A stretch of 64,000 nt of DNA from Candidatus Villigracilis proximus (GTDB lineage: Bacteria > Chloroflexota > Anaerolineae > Anaerolineales > Villigracilaceae), in the NCBI GenBank assembly GCA_016715195.1, contig JADKBB010000017.1:1-64000 (forward strand). Reading direction: 5' to 3'. Below are positions 16,047-25,189 of this stretch, one piece after another. The stretch's first letter is position 1; each line of letters begins with the position of its first letter. The translations under genes and the position numbers were made by a program. The notes under the pieces were generated by a model. That model had not been told where the DNA came from and did not search any database. It worked only from the letters and a program-made list of their open reading frames with translations.

Positions 16047-17114
16047 ATGCAAACAGAACTAACCAAGCAAGAAAAAATGCCTTTCTCCAATGCCGACCTG
16101 CGTTCGTGGGCAGTGGTGGCACTGGCAGCCATAATCTGGTTCATTCTCTACAATGTGATTGAGCCTTTCGCCAATTGGCTGGCGTATGGCTTGCTCGCAC
16201 TGCCGCAGGATTCCCAATTGGGACAGTCGCTGGCGTTCTTTTTCTATGATGTGCCAAAACTTCTTTTACTGTTGAGCGGCATGATTTTTTTAATTTCACT
16301 GGTGCAGACTTTCATTGACGCGCAAAAAGTTCGCGCAATGGTCGAGAAGCGCGGCGAAGGAGTGGGCAATCTCATGGCGGCGTTTTTTGGCGCGGTCACC
16401 CCGTTTTGTTCCTGCTCATCTGTGCCGCTCTTTATTGGCTTTGTGCAGGCGGGTATTCCTTTGGGCATTACCCTCACGTTTCTCATCACGTCTCCGCTGA
16501 TAAGTGAGGTCGCTTTTGTTTTGTTGATCGGTATGTTCGGCTGGAAGATCGCGTTGTTGTACCTGATCTCAGGCACCACCATCGGTATGATCAGTGGATT
16601 GATTCTGGGGCGCATGAAACTGGAACGCTATGTGGAGGGTTTTGTGTATGACATCAAACCACGAAGCGGTGTACAAATCGCGTTGGAAGAAAAACTAACC
16701 TGGGTAGATCGAATCAATCGTTCCGCTGAAAGTGCCCGCGAGATCGTGAGTAAGGTCTGGTTATATGTCATAGTGGGCATTGCGATCGGTGCGGGAATTC
16801 ACGGCTTTGTGCCGGAAAACGCGCTGACAGGCATCATGGGCAAAGACGCCTGGTGGTCTGTTCCTGTTTCAGTCCTGATCGGTATTCCTCTGTATTCCAA
16901 CCCAGCTGGAATTATCCCGATTGTCAGCGCATTACTCGATAAAGGCGCATCACTTGGTACAGTGCTGGCATTCATGATGTCGGTAATCGCCTTGAGCCTG
17001 CCTGAGATGATTATCTTGCGTCGTGTGCTTAAGCCGCAACTGATCGCGATTTTTATCGGCGTAATTGCTGCGGCAATTATCATCACTGGTTATTTATTCA
17101 ACATTTTGATCTAG
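16047..17114 (+). CDS. ArsP-like permease (DUF318 family)
   Basis: A 355-residue membrane protein with about eight helices. The hallmark TPFCSCSSVPLFIGF of the ArsP/DUF318 permeases is present, as is the second-half repeat IPLYSNPAGIIPIVSALL. ArsP exports trivalent organoarsenicals such as methylarsenite; other members move unknown metal-thiol compounds, so the substrate is inferred from the ars setting. AAAGGAG precedes ATG 16047. It is followed after 9 bases by a thioredoxin-like gene. Confidence 0.85.
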   Translation: MQTELTKQEKMPFSNADLRSWAVVALAAIIWFILYNVIEPFANWLAYGLLALPQDSQLGQSLAFFFYDVPKLLLLLSGMIFLISLVQTFIDAQKVRAMVEKRGEGVGNLMAAFFGAVTPFCSCSSVPLFIGFVQAGIPLGITLTFLITSPLISEVAFVLLIGMFGWKIALLYLISGTTIGMISGLILGRMKLERYVEGFVYDIKPRSGVQIALEEKLTWVDRINRSAESAREIVSKVWLYVIVGIAIGAGIHGFVPENALTGIMGKDAWWSVPVSVLIGIPLYSNPAGIIPIVSALLDKGASLGTVLAFMMSVIALSLPEMIILRRVLKPQLIAIFIGVIAAAIIITGYLFNILI

Positions 17115-17123
17115 GAGATTCTC

Positions 17124-17368
17124 ATGACAATAATAAAAGTTCTCGGTACTGGCTGTGTCACTTGTAAGCGCTTGCTGGCGGATGTCAATGCGATGGTCGC
17201 AAGGAATAACTGGCAGGCGCAGGTGGAGTATATAACCGACCTGCCCACGATTATGTCTTATGGCATGATGGCTACGCCTGTTCTAGTGGTCAACGAAAAG
17301 TGTTGATGACGGGTCACCCTGGTGCAGCGAAAGTTGAACAGGCGTTGAAGCAAGAAGTAATGGCATAA
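17124..17368 (+). pseudogene. Small thioredoxin-like redox protein, one-base frameshift
   Basis: A second MTH895-type protein, about 81 residues, with CxxC in GCVTCKRL and the TPVLVVNEK segment. After NEK the frame ends early (C then TGA). One extra A in the GAAAAGTG run restores VLMTGHPGAAKVEQALKQEV and a TAA at 17366-17368 inside the terminator. Because the repaired frame runs exactly to a terminator, a homopolymer read error is the simplest explanation. Probably an electron donor paired with the permease and ArsR upstream. Confidence 0.8.
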
Positions 17369-17406
17369 AGCGATAGGGCGAGATCACAGTCTCGCCCTAT
17401 CGCTTT
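17367..17406 (+). terminator. Strong terminator of the second ars unit
   Basis: A 17-bp perfect stem (AAAGCGATAGGGCGAGA and complement) with a 6-base loop TCACAG; it overlaps the repaired stop codon of the thioredoxin-like gene. Confidence 0.85.
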
Positions 17407-17790
17407 CGCTAAACCTCATTCAGTTTAATTTTTGCATTGGTCAACTACTGGTTTGGCAATACCGGCCCTTGGGGAGTTCGATTTATTATTGGCTGTAAAA
17501 GCGTGTCCAGAAAACCTGGAATACGAACGGTCCCTGCCTGTTATGAGGTACCCGAAAAGAATTCGTGGCAGCCTTCTGCTAACCGAAAGGCCTATCGCTT
17601 TGGTGGTCGACAACCAGATGAAAGGCATTTCAGTAATATCAGCGGCGGGCAATGCCAGGGAGAGTATTCGCATTAAGCTTTTTTTGACTTTGCAATAGCC
17701 ATGTATATGATGTCGAAATCCCTTCCCAAATCACACGCTCTCTGATAATATACAACTGCACGCCGAACAATTGACTATAAGCCCTCGGCC
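17407..17790. other. Unassigned intergenic stretch
   Basis: Open frames of 60-90 codons exist on both strands (for example plus 17432-17698 and minus 17425-17673), but none has a clear ribosome site, recognisable motif or neighbour context. I see no repeat or RNA structure here. It may be decayed coding DNA. Confidence 0.3.
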
Positions 17791-17810
17791 TTCCCCGTCG
17801 GGGGTTTTTG
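17781..17810 (+). terminator. Short C/G hairpin with T-run before typA
   Basis: CCCCGTCGGGG followed by GTTTTTGTGTGTTTT. Oriented to stop plus-strand readthrough into typA. Confidence 0.55.
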
Positions 17811-17901
17811 TGTGTTTTGCTTCTGGACAATGGAAAGCGTTTTTTTCACCGTCTATTGTTTCCAATATCGAATAAACCTAATTAACAATAAAGAGAATCC
17901 T

Positions 17902-19761
17902 ATGCAAATTGAACGTACCGACCTTCGCAATATCGCCATTATCGCCCACGTTGATCATGGCAAAACCACTTTGGTGGATGAATTATTAGGACAGTCACAC
18001 ACCTTCCGTGAAAATCAACATGTGGAAGAACGCGTGATGGACTCAAATGATCTTGAGCGTGAACGCGGCATCACGATCCTTGCAAAGAACACCGCCATCA
18101 CACTGGTTGACCCTGTCAGCAATTTACCGATCAAGATCAACATCGTCGACACTCCCGGACATGCCGACTTCGGCGGCGAGGTCGAACGTGTAATGAACAT
18201 GGTCGACGGCGTACTGCTGCTGGTCGATGCGGCTGAAGGTCCCATGCCGCAAACCCGCTTTGTATTGAAGAAAGCCCTTTCCATGGGGCACAAAGCAATT
18301 GTGGTCATTAATAAAGTTGATCGCAAGGATGCAGAACCCGCGCGCGTGCTCAACGAAACATTTGACCTTTTCATCGAACTGGGCGCCTCTGAAGAACAGG
18401 CAGACTTCCCCGTTGTGTATGCTCAGGCCACTGCCGGAAAAGCGGGTCTTACCGCGGACCTCAGTCCTGATCTGCAGCCCATGTTTGATACCATCCTCAA
18501 GCATATCCCCGCTCCCAAAGTGGACCCTGATGCCCCATTGCAGATGCTCATCACAGCCCTTGGTTATGATGATTATCGCGGCGTGACCGCTATTGGACGT
18601 GTCTTTGCAGGCACGATCAAAGCCGGACAAAAATTGACCCGCATGAAATTGGACGGCACCAACTCTCCTGAAACTGCGCGCTATCTTTACACCTTCAAAG
18701 GCTTGAACAAGGTGGAAGTGACTGAAGTCAAAGCGGGCGATATCGTTTCATTAGCCGGCCTGGAAGGCATCGCCATTGGCGAAACCCTGGCCGATCCGCT
18801 CAACCCTGTGGCGCTGCCCACCATTAAAGTGGAAGAACCCACAGTTCGCATGACCTTTGGTGTGAATACATCCCCGTTCACCGGCAAGGAAGGCACGTGG
18901 GGCACTTCACGAAAATTACGCGAACGTTTATTCGAAGAACTTCGCACCAACGTTTCCCTGCGTGTTGAAGAAACAGACTCGGCTGAAAACTTTTTGGTTT
19001 CCGGCCGCGGTGAATTGCATTTGGGAATTTTGATCGAAACCATGCGCCGCGAAGGCTATGAGTTCCAGGTTTCCCGCCCCGAAGTAATTTATCACAAGGC
19101 TGATGACGGCGCATTGCTTGAACCGTTTGAAGAAGTCCACATCGAGACCAGCGCTGAAACTGTCGGCGTTGTCGTGGAAATGCTTGGAAGTAGACGCGGC
19201 AAAATGACCGAGATGCATGATGCAGGTCAGGGAATGACGCGCATTGTGTACGTCGTCCCGACCCGCGGCCTGCTCGGCTTCCGCTATCAGTTCCTCACAT
19301 CCACACGCGGTGAAGGCGTGATGCACACCATCTTCCGCGGCTATGATGAAATGGCCGGCCCGATGGCTTCACGTCCGCGCGGCTCCATTGTTGCCTGGGA
19401 AGCTGGTACAACCACTGCTTACTCGCTTAAGAGTGCGGAAGAACGCGGTGTGTTGTTCGTTGGCCCCGGCGTAAACGTTTATGAAGGCATGGTGGTTGGT
19501 GAAAATGCACGCGGACAGGACATCCCGATCAATGTTTGCAAAAAGAAACATTTGACCAACATGCGCGCATCCGGCGGCGATATGGAAATCCGCCTGACCC
19601 CTCCACGCTCCATGAGTTTGGACGAAGCGATTGAATATCTTTCAGATGATGAATTGTTGGAAGTAACCCCGGAAAATTACCGCATTCGCAAACGCATTCT
19701 TGCAACCGATGAGCGCGGCAAGAATACTAAAAAAGTAAAAGAGCAGATGGGCGAAGAATAA
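17902..19761 (+). CDS. typA: Ribosome-associated GTPase TypA/BipA
   Basis: A 619-residue translational GTPase that binds the ribosome and is needed for growth under stress and cold. G1 AHVDHGKTT, G2 region RERGITILAKNT, G3 DTPGHADFGGEV, G4 NKVDR, followed by the EF-G-like domains II, III and V and the TypA-specific C-terminal domain (RGSIVAWEAGTTTAYSL). The start ATG at 17902 is chosen from homologue length; upstream in-frame codons have no ribosome site. It is a single-gene unit with a terminator at each side. It is intact over 1.86 kb, in contrast to the frameshifted genes to the left. Confidence 0.96.
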   Translation: MQIERTDLRNIAIIAHVDHGKTTLVDELLGQSHTFRENQHVEERVMDSNDLERERGITILAKNTAITLVDPVSNLPIKINIVDTPGHADFGGEVERVMNMVDGVLLLVDAAEGPMPQTRFVLKKALSMGHKAIVVINKVDRKDAEPARVLNETFDLFIELGASEEQADFPVVYAQATAGKAGLTADLSPDLQPMFDTILKHIPAPKVDPDAPLQMLITALGYDDYRGVTAIGRVFAGTIKAGQKLTRMKLDGTNSPETARYLYTFKGLNKVEVTEVKAGDIVSLAGLEGIAIGETLADPLNPVALPTIKVEEPTVRMTFGVNTSPFTGKEGTWGTSRKLRERLFEELRTNVSLRVEETDSAENFLVSGRGELHLGILIETMRREGYEFQVSRPEVIYHKADDGALLEPFEEVHIETSAETVGVVVEMLGSRRGKMTEMHDAGQGMTRIVYVVPTRGLLGFRYQFLTSTRGEGVMHTIFRGYDEMAGPMASRPRGSIVAWEAGTTTAYSLKSAEERGVLFVGPGVNVYEGMVVGENARGQDIPINVCKKKHLTNMRASGGDMEIRLTPPRSMSLDEAIEYLSDDELLEVTPENYRIRKRILATDERGKNTKKVKEQMGEE

Positions 19762-19786
19762 AAGAAATCTGCACTCTGTAAAATAT

Positions 19787-19824
19787 AAAAAGTCCGCACC
19801 CGTTACTGGGCGCGGACTTTTTTT
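19787..19824. terminator. Bidirectional terminator between typA and the tyrosine operon
   Basis: AAAAAGTCCGC and GCGGACTTTTTTT. The A and T runs let it work for typA on plus and for the converging operon on minus. Confidence 0.9.
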
Positions 19825-19878
19825 ATGTCAAAAAGCATCTTCCATCACTTTTATTTGTGTTGATTTGTGGTTTAAAAA

Positions 19879-20613
19879 CTACGGGCAGGTAATATTGGCA
19901 GGTGAACTATTGGTTTCGCCGATTTCGTTATAGGCCTGAATTTGATAACTTACACTTTGCCCTGAAAGCAGCGAGATTGTTTCTGCAAAATAACTGGAAT
20001 TGGCTGGCAGTTCAGAAATGGGTTCCCCATTTCTGATAACACGATAACCTTTTTCAGTATTCGCGTTGTCTTTCCACGAAAGGGTAATATCCGCTGACCC
20101 CGGACCATAGCAGAAATATGTCCAGCCGTTTTTTGGGAATGTAGCGGCTTCAGGTGCTCCGCCTGCCGGGGTGGGCGGAGCGGTGACCGTCGGCACTGCC
20201 GCAAAACTTCCAACAGGGGTTGTAAATTCTCCAGAGAGCCAGCACTCGCCGTCCTTCGTAGAAACGATCCAGTAATTTGGCGAATAGAATCCAATGATTT
20301 TCACCTGGTCAGCCGGGAAAATTTGAGCAACGCGTTCATAATTTGTGCCGGGACCTGTACGGCAGTTGGTGACTTCGCCCACGCTTGCCATGGGTTGGGA
20401 ATAAGTTGGCGTACTCGATTCTGTTGTTTGTGTGGCCGTATTGACTTGTGCGCTGCCCGCAGTGGGGCTGGCAAGCGGCGTGACATTGATCACAGCTTGC
20501 ACGGTCAACGCGGCGGCTGTGGCAATTTGCGGGTCAGGCGCTCCTGCGGCAGGCATATTACAAGACGACATAAATATCCCAATCATAAACAATATCCCCA
20601 CGATTTTCTTCAT
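19879..20613 (-). CDS. SH3b-domain lipoprotein
   Basis: A 244-residue lipoprotein (MKKIVGILFMIGIFMSSC) with a low-complexity Thr/Ser/Pro linker and a bacterial SH3 domain (about residues 75-130: NCRTGPGTNYERVAQIFPAD, WIVSTKDGECWLSGEF). A fibronectin-III-like segment follows (ITLSWKDN, YRVIRNGEPI, SYQIQAYNEIGETNSS). SH3b domains usually bind cell-wall peptides. It starts at ATG 20613 with GGAGGA, directly after the flavin reductase stop. It is the last gene of the tyrosine operon, with no evident link to that pathway. Confidence 0.75.
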   Translation of the reverse strand: MKKIVGILFMIGIFMSSCNMPAAGAPDPQIATAAALTVQAVINVTPLASPTAGSAQVNTATQTTESSTPTYSQPMASVGEVTNCRTGPGTNYERVAQIFPADQVKIIGFYSPNYWIVSTKDGECWLSGEFTTPVGSFAAVPTVTAPPTPAGGAPEAATFPKNGWTYFCYGPGSADITLSWKDNANTEKGYRVIRNGEPISELPANSSYFAETISLLSGQSVSYQIQAYNEIGETNSSPANITCP

Positions 20614-20615
20614 AA

Positions 20616-21242
20616 TTATCCTCCAATGATATTTTTTGGACGTTCCAACTCGATCAGATCTGTCACGCGACAATACCCGTTTCCCATTAATCGACCGATG
20701 GGCCTGAGAGCCATCAAGTTGATTTTATCCGGCCCGAGCATTACCCGCTCGTCCGCGTGGATGTGGGTCACGGTGCCGATCACAATGGAGCCGCCACCCG
20801 GTGCATCATTAATATCCACGATCTGCTGCACCTTGCATTCAAAATGAATCGGACTTTCTTTCACGCGCGGCGGTTTCACGCTGACAGAAGGCGTGAGGGT
20901 TAATCCTGCAAATTCAAACTCATTAAATTCCGGCGTACTCTCAATGGATGTGGCGTTCATCGCATTCAGCAATTCCTCGCTGACGATATTGACCACAAAC
21001 TCATGCGTAGCACGCACATTGTTCAGTGTATCTTTTGTCTTTCCATCGCTTCCACGCATCAGCGGACAAAATAAAACCGTAGGCGGGTTGGAACACACCA
21101 CATTGAAGAACGAAAACGGAGCCAGGTTCGGGCGGCCGTCCATGTCAATGGAAGAGATCCAGCCGATCGGTCGGGGGAGAACCGAACCTGTTAATATCTT
21201 GTAGACCGATTGGTGAGAAAGAGTCTGCGGGTCAATTTCCAT
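20616..21242 (-). CDS. Flavin reductase-like FMN-binding protein
   Basis: A 208-residue protein of the flavin reductase/split-barrel family (SVYKILTGSVLPRPIGWISS, NLAPFSFFNVVCSNPPTVLF, DTLNNVRATHEFVVNI). Such proteins bind FMN and either pass reduced flavin to a monooxygenase or act on small quinones. It starts at ATG 21242, one base after the stop of the serine hydrolase, so translation is coupled. In an aromatic-ring operon a supporting redox role is plausible but not shown. Confidence 0.85.
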   Translation of the reverse strand: MEIDPQTLSHQSVYKILTGSVLPRPIGWISSIDMDGRPNLAPFSFFNVVCSNPPTVLFCPLMRGSDGKTKDTLNNVRATHEFVVNIVSEELLNAMNATSIESTPEFNEFEFAGLTLTPSVSVKPPRVKESPIHFECKVQQIVDINDAPGGGSIVIGTVTHIHADERVMLGPDKINLMALRPIGRLMGNGYCRVTDLIELERPKNIIGG

Positions 21243-21243
21243 G

Positions 21244-22611
21244 TTATTTGATTTTCTTATGCGCGCGTCCGCCAATGCGGAAAAATTCCACGCGCCCTTT
21301 TTCATCGCGGATGAAATCGCCGAGCGCATTTTTTAGCGGTTCGTCCAGCCCGATGGTTTTATCTTTTTCATAGAAAGCAAGCCGCATGGGAGGCACGGCC
21401 GGGCCGGGAGGACTGTCTGGTTTGGGAAAGCCGCCCAATGGAATGTGGTGATACATCAGGCCGCCATTTTTGATCTTCAGATCAAAGGCTTCCGTGCCGA
21501 TGCGATAGGAACCCGTAAACTCTTTTAATTCATTGACAGGTATTTTGATAAGCTGTGGCAGCGCCGACTTAATGCCGCAATACATTTCAAGTGCCAGCGT
21601 CAATACGTTTGTGTTGAGAATGCCGCCGTCATCGCTGTTGGTCAGAATCGAAATGGCGAAGTCTTTTTCAGGGATGAATAAAAAGATAGCCTGTTGACCG
21701 TTCGTCGCGCCGCCGTGACTGTAGCGTGTGGGATTATTTGTTGGGCTGATAAACCAGGTGATGCCCATGTTACCGCGTCCGCCCATGCTGATCTGCGGCA
21801 CGCGCATGGCTTCGAGTGTTTTGCGTTTGACGATGCGGCTGCCGTTGCCCATGTGGAAGCGCGCATACGCGAGCAGATCTTTCACGGTGCTGACCACGCC
21901 GCCCACGCCATTCCCTGCGCGGCCAATCGCCCACGGACGTGATACATGCGTTTTTTTATTTTTGTTGTAATGGCCTGAAACAAAACGATGCGTAATAAGA
22001 ATATCGCTCGGAAAGAAAAACGACATCTTCAATCCCAGCGGATCAAGCAGCATTTCCTGCGCGGCGCGTTCATAGGTTTTGCCGGTGATCACTTCGATCA
22101 GGCGTGATGCGATATTAAAACCCGCGTTGTTATACGACCAGATCTTTCCCAACGGCTGCACCTGCGGAAGTTTTGCAATATCCTTCACCATTTTATTGAG
22201 CGCATCGTCGCCATCGCCGAAGTCGTTAAAATAATCTCCGACCCAGCCGCCGGTATGCGTCAACAAATGGCGGGTGGTGACTCGCTTCGCCACGCTTTCA
22301 TCTTTCAGTTTCAAGTCTTTGAGTATCTTGCGCACCGGCGCATCGAGATCGAGTTTGCCCTGCTCGGCCAATTGCATCAGCATGGTGCCGGTGAAGGTCT
22401 TGCTGATCGAGCCGACTTGAAAAAGCGTATCAGACGTAACCGGCAGCGGATGCTCGACACTGGTCACGCCGAACCCTGCTGTATATTCCCGTCCCTTGTG
22501 CCAGACGCCAACTGCCACGCCCGGAATGGACAGACGTTTCATTTCTGAAACGATCTTTTGCGATAACTTTTTAAATTTTGCATCTTTGATGTGTGTTGTG
22601 GATAGATTCAT
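21244..22611 (-). CDS. Beta-lactamase-fold serine hydrolase
   Basis: About 455 residues of the class C beta-lactamase/esterase family. SxxK nucleophile motif is in VGSISKTFTG, the YxN motif is YNN in WSYNNAGFNIAS, and the third motif region is HGGATNG. No signal peptide is obvious, so it may be a cytoplasmic esterase or amidase. Two starts are possible: ATG 22611, 7 bases after the hmgA stop, and ATG 22629 overlapping it; both imply coupling. Substrate unknown. Confidence 0.85.
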   Translation of the reverse strand: MNLSTTHIKDAKFKKLSQKIVSEMKRLSIPGVAVGVWHKGREYTAGFGVTSVEHPLPVTSDTLFQVGSISKTFTGTMLMQLAEQGKLDLDAPVRKILKDLKLKDESVAKRVTTRHLLTHTGGWVGDYFNDFGDGDDALNKMVKDIAKLPQVQPLGKIWSYNNAGFNIASRLIEVITGKTYERAAQEMLLDPLGLKMSFFFPSDILITHRFVSGHYNKNKKTHVSRPWAIGRAGNGVGGVVSTVKDLLAYARFHMGNGSRIVKRKTLEAMRVPQISMGGRGNMGITWFISPTNNPTRYSHGGATNGQQAIFLFIPEKDFAISILTNSDDGGILNTNVLTLALEMYCGIKSALPQLIKIPVNELKEFTGSYRIGTEAFDLKIKNGGLMYHHIPLGGFPKPDSPPGPAVPPMRLAFYEKDKTIGLDEPLKNALGDFIRDEKGRVEFFRIGGRAHKKIK

Positions 22612-22618
22612 TGTTTGT

Positions 22619-23782
22619 TTATTCTCCATCGCCTTCGAGCCATGTGTCCATGTACTCAGGCTTTTCCATTTCAAGCGCCTGCTTTGTGAGATTGAGTGGA
22701 TGAAAAGTATCCACCATCACGGCCAGCTCTTTGGTTTCAGTTTTGCCGATGCTGGCTTCTGTCATGCCGGGCTGCGGACCGTGCGCCAGCCCGAATGGAT
22801 GCAGGCTGATGTCGCTCCGGTCAATGCCTTTGCGGCTCATGAAGTTGCCTTCAGCATAATACAACACTTCGTCAGATTGAATGTTTGAGTGATTATAGGG
22901 CGCGGGGATGCCTTCAGGGTGATAGTCAAATAAGCGCGGCACGAAGGAACAGACCACAAAATTATGGCCATCAAATGTTTGATGAATGGGCGGCGGCATG
23001 TGCAGGCGGCCGGTGATCGGCTCAAAATCTTCTATGTTGAAGATCCATGGATAGAGATACCCGTCCCAGCCGATCACATCGTGCGGATGATAATCCAGAA
23101 TATGGCGGGACAATTGATCGCGCACCTTCACGCGGACCTCGAACTCGCCCCGCTCCGTATGCGTTTCCAGCGCCGACGGGACTCTGATGTCGCGTTCGCA
23201 ATAGGGTGCATGTTCAAGCAGTTGACCGTATCCATTGCGATAGCGTTTGGGCGGCTCGATCTGACTTGGGTTTTCGATCGTGAAGAATTTACATTCTTCA
23301 TTGAGTTGCATTTGCCATGTCACGCCAAAAGGGATCACAATGTAATCGCCTTTGTGAAATGGCAGATTTCCAAACTGGCTTTTTAAGATGCCGCTGCCAT
23401 CATGTACCCACCAGGTTTCGTAGGCCTGTGAGTTGCGATAGAAATAGTCCATGCTGTGTTGGGAGCGGGAAACGCCGAGGATCACGTCGTTGTTGCCAAG
23501 GAGTGGAATCCGCGCGGTGACAGGATCAGGCCCGGGCGGAGTCTGATGCGTTTTGAAGGCGCGGTGACGGATCGGGCCGAAGTCCACATAGTCAGGTTTG
23601 GCAGATCCCAGATCCTCGATCCGCTTAACACGCGGCGGCAGGAAGTGATGATAAAGGATCGATTGAATGGAAGAGAAGCCTTCCAGTCCCATCACTTCTT
23701 CGCGATATAGCTTGCCATCCGGTTTTTTAAATTGAGTGTGACGCTTGTGAGGAACACTACCGAGTGTCTGATAAAAGGGCAT
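22619..23782 (-). CDS. hmgA: Homogentisate 1,2-dioxygenase
   Basis: A 387-residue cupin-fold iron dioxygenase that opens the ring of homogentisate to maleylacetoacetate, the central step of tyrosine breakdown. Recognisable segments include GSVPHKRHTQF, GNNDVILGVSR, YRNGYGQLLEHAPYCERDIR, and HPFGLAHGPQPG. It is shorter than the proteobacterial enzyme, as is usual for this bacterial branch. ATG 23782 follows AGGAGACAATCGC. It lies in one operon with HPPD and an FAH-type hydrolase, which together supply its substrate and process its product. Confidence 0.92.
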   Translation of the reverse strand: MPFYQTLGSVPHKRHTQFKKPDGKLYREEVMGLEGFSSIQSILYHHFLPPRVKRIEDLGSAKPDYVDFGPIRHRAFKTHQTPPGPDPVTARIPLLGNNDVILGVSRSQHSMDYFYRNSQAYETWWVHDGSGILKSQFGNLPFHKGDYIVIPFGVTWQMQLNEECKFFTIENPSQIEPPKRYRNGYGQLLEHAPYCERDIRVPSALETHTERGEFEVRVKVRDQLSRHILDYHPHDVIGWDGYLYPWIFNIEDFEPITGRLHMPPPIHQTFDGHNFVVCSFVPRLFDYHPEGIPAPYNHSNIQSDEVLYYAEGNFMSRKGIDRSDISLHPFGLAHGPQPGMTEASIGKTETKELAVMVDTFHPLNLTKQALEMEKPEYMDTWLEGDGE

Positions 23783-23806
23783 GCGATTGTCTCCTGCCAG
23801 TAAGGT

Positions 23807-24289
23807 TTACGGTATAAGAACAAATGTATTTGGGCCTTTTGATTTGGATTCTTTGAGCGCTTTTTCTGTTTTTTGAAGCAGCTCATCGCCAGAGATGTCA
23901 GAACCTCCACCATGTGCAGCAGCGCCGATTTGAAGTGAAAACGCGACGGAGCCCCCGCCTTGCGTATCAAATTTGTTTTTGAAAACAGATAACAGCCGGT
24001 CACAAACCGCGTGCGCGCCGTGTTCGTCTGATGCTGGCAGTAATAACATAAAAGTATTTCCGGTTTTGGATGCGATATCCACCGAGCGAAGATGGGAATT
24101 AAGTGCCGACGCGAAAATTGAAGCGGTATTGCCTTCAGTATTTTCGTTCGATGTGGAGGAGGTCATTTTGATTTGGAGTAGGGCCAGCGGTGTTGGATAT
24201 CGTTTACAGCGTGCAATTTCATATTCAAAGAGGATGTTAAATACATCACTGCTGTACATTTCTTCACCGCGCGGCATTATTTTTTTCAT
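23807..24289 (-). CDS. Degenerate GGDEF-like domain protein
   Basis: A 160-residue stand-alone domain resembling diguanylate cyclases (VFNILFEYEIARCKRY, LRSVDIASKTGNTFMLLLPA, VAFSLQIGAA, LLQKTEKALKESKSKG). The GGDEF loop is replaced by KTGNTF, so cyclase activity is unlikely; such domains often serve as binding or scaffold parts. ATG 24289 follows GGAGAAGGAT. It lies inside the tyrosine operon, 24 bases before hmgA. Confidence 0.65.
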   Translation of the reverse strand: MKKIMPRGEEMYSSDVFNILFEYEIARCKRYPTPLALLQIKMTSSTSNENTEGNTASIFASALNSHLRSVDIASKTGNTFMLLLPASDEHGAHAVCDRLLSVFKNKFDTQGGGSVAFSLQIGAAAHGGGSDISGDELLQKTEKALKESKSKGPNTFVLIP

Positions 24290-24343
24290 ATCCTTCTCCA
24301 GTTTTATTCGGGTTTTATGATGAATCGCAGATCACGGGTGAAA

Positions 24344-25189
24344 TTAAAATCCAGTCACTTGCATTGATTCGATCAGCGCATCCAGATATTCCAGATAGGG
24401 TGTAAAGGAAAAAGTATCTGTGCTGTTTAGTCGTTGTGTAACGGTCTCAAGATAACCTGGGAAATCATTCGTGTTGAATGGGATTCCATCCGCAGGCAGC
24501 GGGCCGTTCGGGTCACCATCCACTGCAAGAAAGGGTGCGTTGATGGGCAAAATGGCCTGAACATAATACTTGTCGTCATCAGTCATTCCCTGATAATAAT
24601 AAAAAAGTTCTTCGTTGTTCACAGCCTGAAAGTTCATGAATACTTGTGTCAGATAACGCACGCCGCTTCCATTTTTGAAATTAACCGCGTGGATCTGTGT
24701 AATAAAATCACTGCCCAGTTTTTCAGACAGCGGCTGACCGTCTACATATTGCAGTGATTGCATCTCGCTGATAATAGCTGCGGTATTTTCAGTATATTGT
24801 GCGTATTCCTCAGAACGAAAAATCATAATGTGCGGCTGGAGTTGTGTTCCGCTCAAAGCATAAAGATTCAACGTGAATTTTACATGCTGCGGCATGGCTC
24901 CGTTCGATGGGTTGACGTATGGGAATTCAACTTCCGTGCCGGTAACCGATGTCGCATCGTTGGCGATCCCATTTGGAATTAGGAACGAAATTTCCGCCGT
25001 GTTCACTGGGGTGCCGTCTGGTGTGATTTGTTCAGCTTCCATTGTTGGGGGAGCGCTGGCTGTCAATGCTGAAAATGTTGCCGCCACAATTGTTTCAACA
25101 TTGGGCTGGGCTGGTGTCATAGGAGCGATTGATCCACAAGCCACTGTCACGAACAAAAGTATCAACAATCCCAGAACCATCTTTTTCAT
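24344..25189 (-). CDS. Hypothetical lipoprotein
   Basis: A 281-residue lipoprotein; signal MKKMVLGLLILLFVTVAC. The mature part starts with a Thr/Pro-rich linker and contains a domain of mixed strands and helices (FLIPNGIANDATSVTG, MPQHVKFTLNLYAL, VNNEELFYYYQGMTDDDKYY) that I do not recognise. The ATG at 25189 overlaps the stop of the FAH gene (ATGA), giving coupled translation. Likely surface-exposed; relation to tyrosine catabolism unknown. Confidence 0.7.
   Translation of the reverse strand: MKKMVLGLLILLFVTVACGSIAPMTPAQPNVETIVAATFSALTASAPPTMEAEQITPDGTPVNTAEISFLIPNGIANDATSVTGTEVEFPYVNPSNGAMPQHVKFTLNLYALSGTQLQPHIMIFRSEEYAQYTENTAAIISEMQSLQYVDGQPLSEKLGSDFITQIHAVNFKNGSGVRYLTQVFMNFQAVNNEELFYYYQGMTDDDKYYVQAILPINAPFLAVDGDPNGPLPADGIPFNTNDFPGYLETVTQRLNSTDTFSFTPYLEYLDALIESMQVTGF

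Noticed and set aside
17425..17698. Overlapping open frames of 60-90 codons on both strands
   Set aside because: No ribosome site, no recognisable motif and no supporting neighbours; not called as genes.
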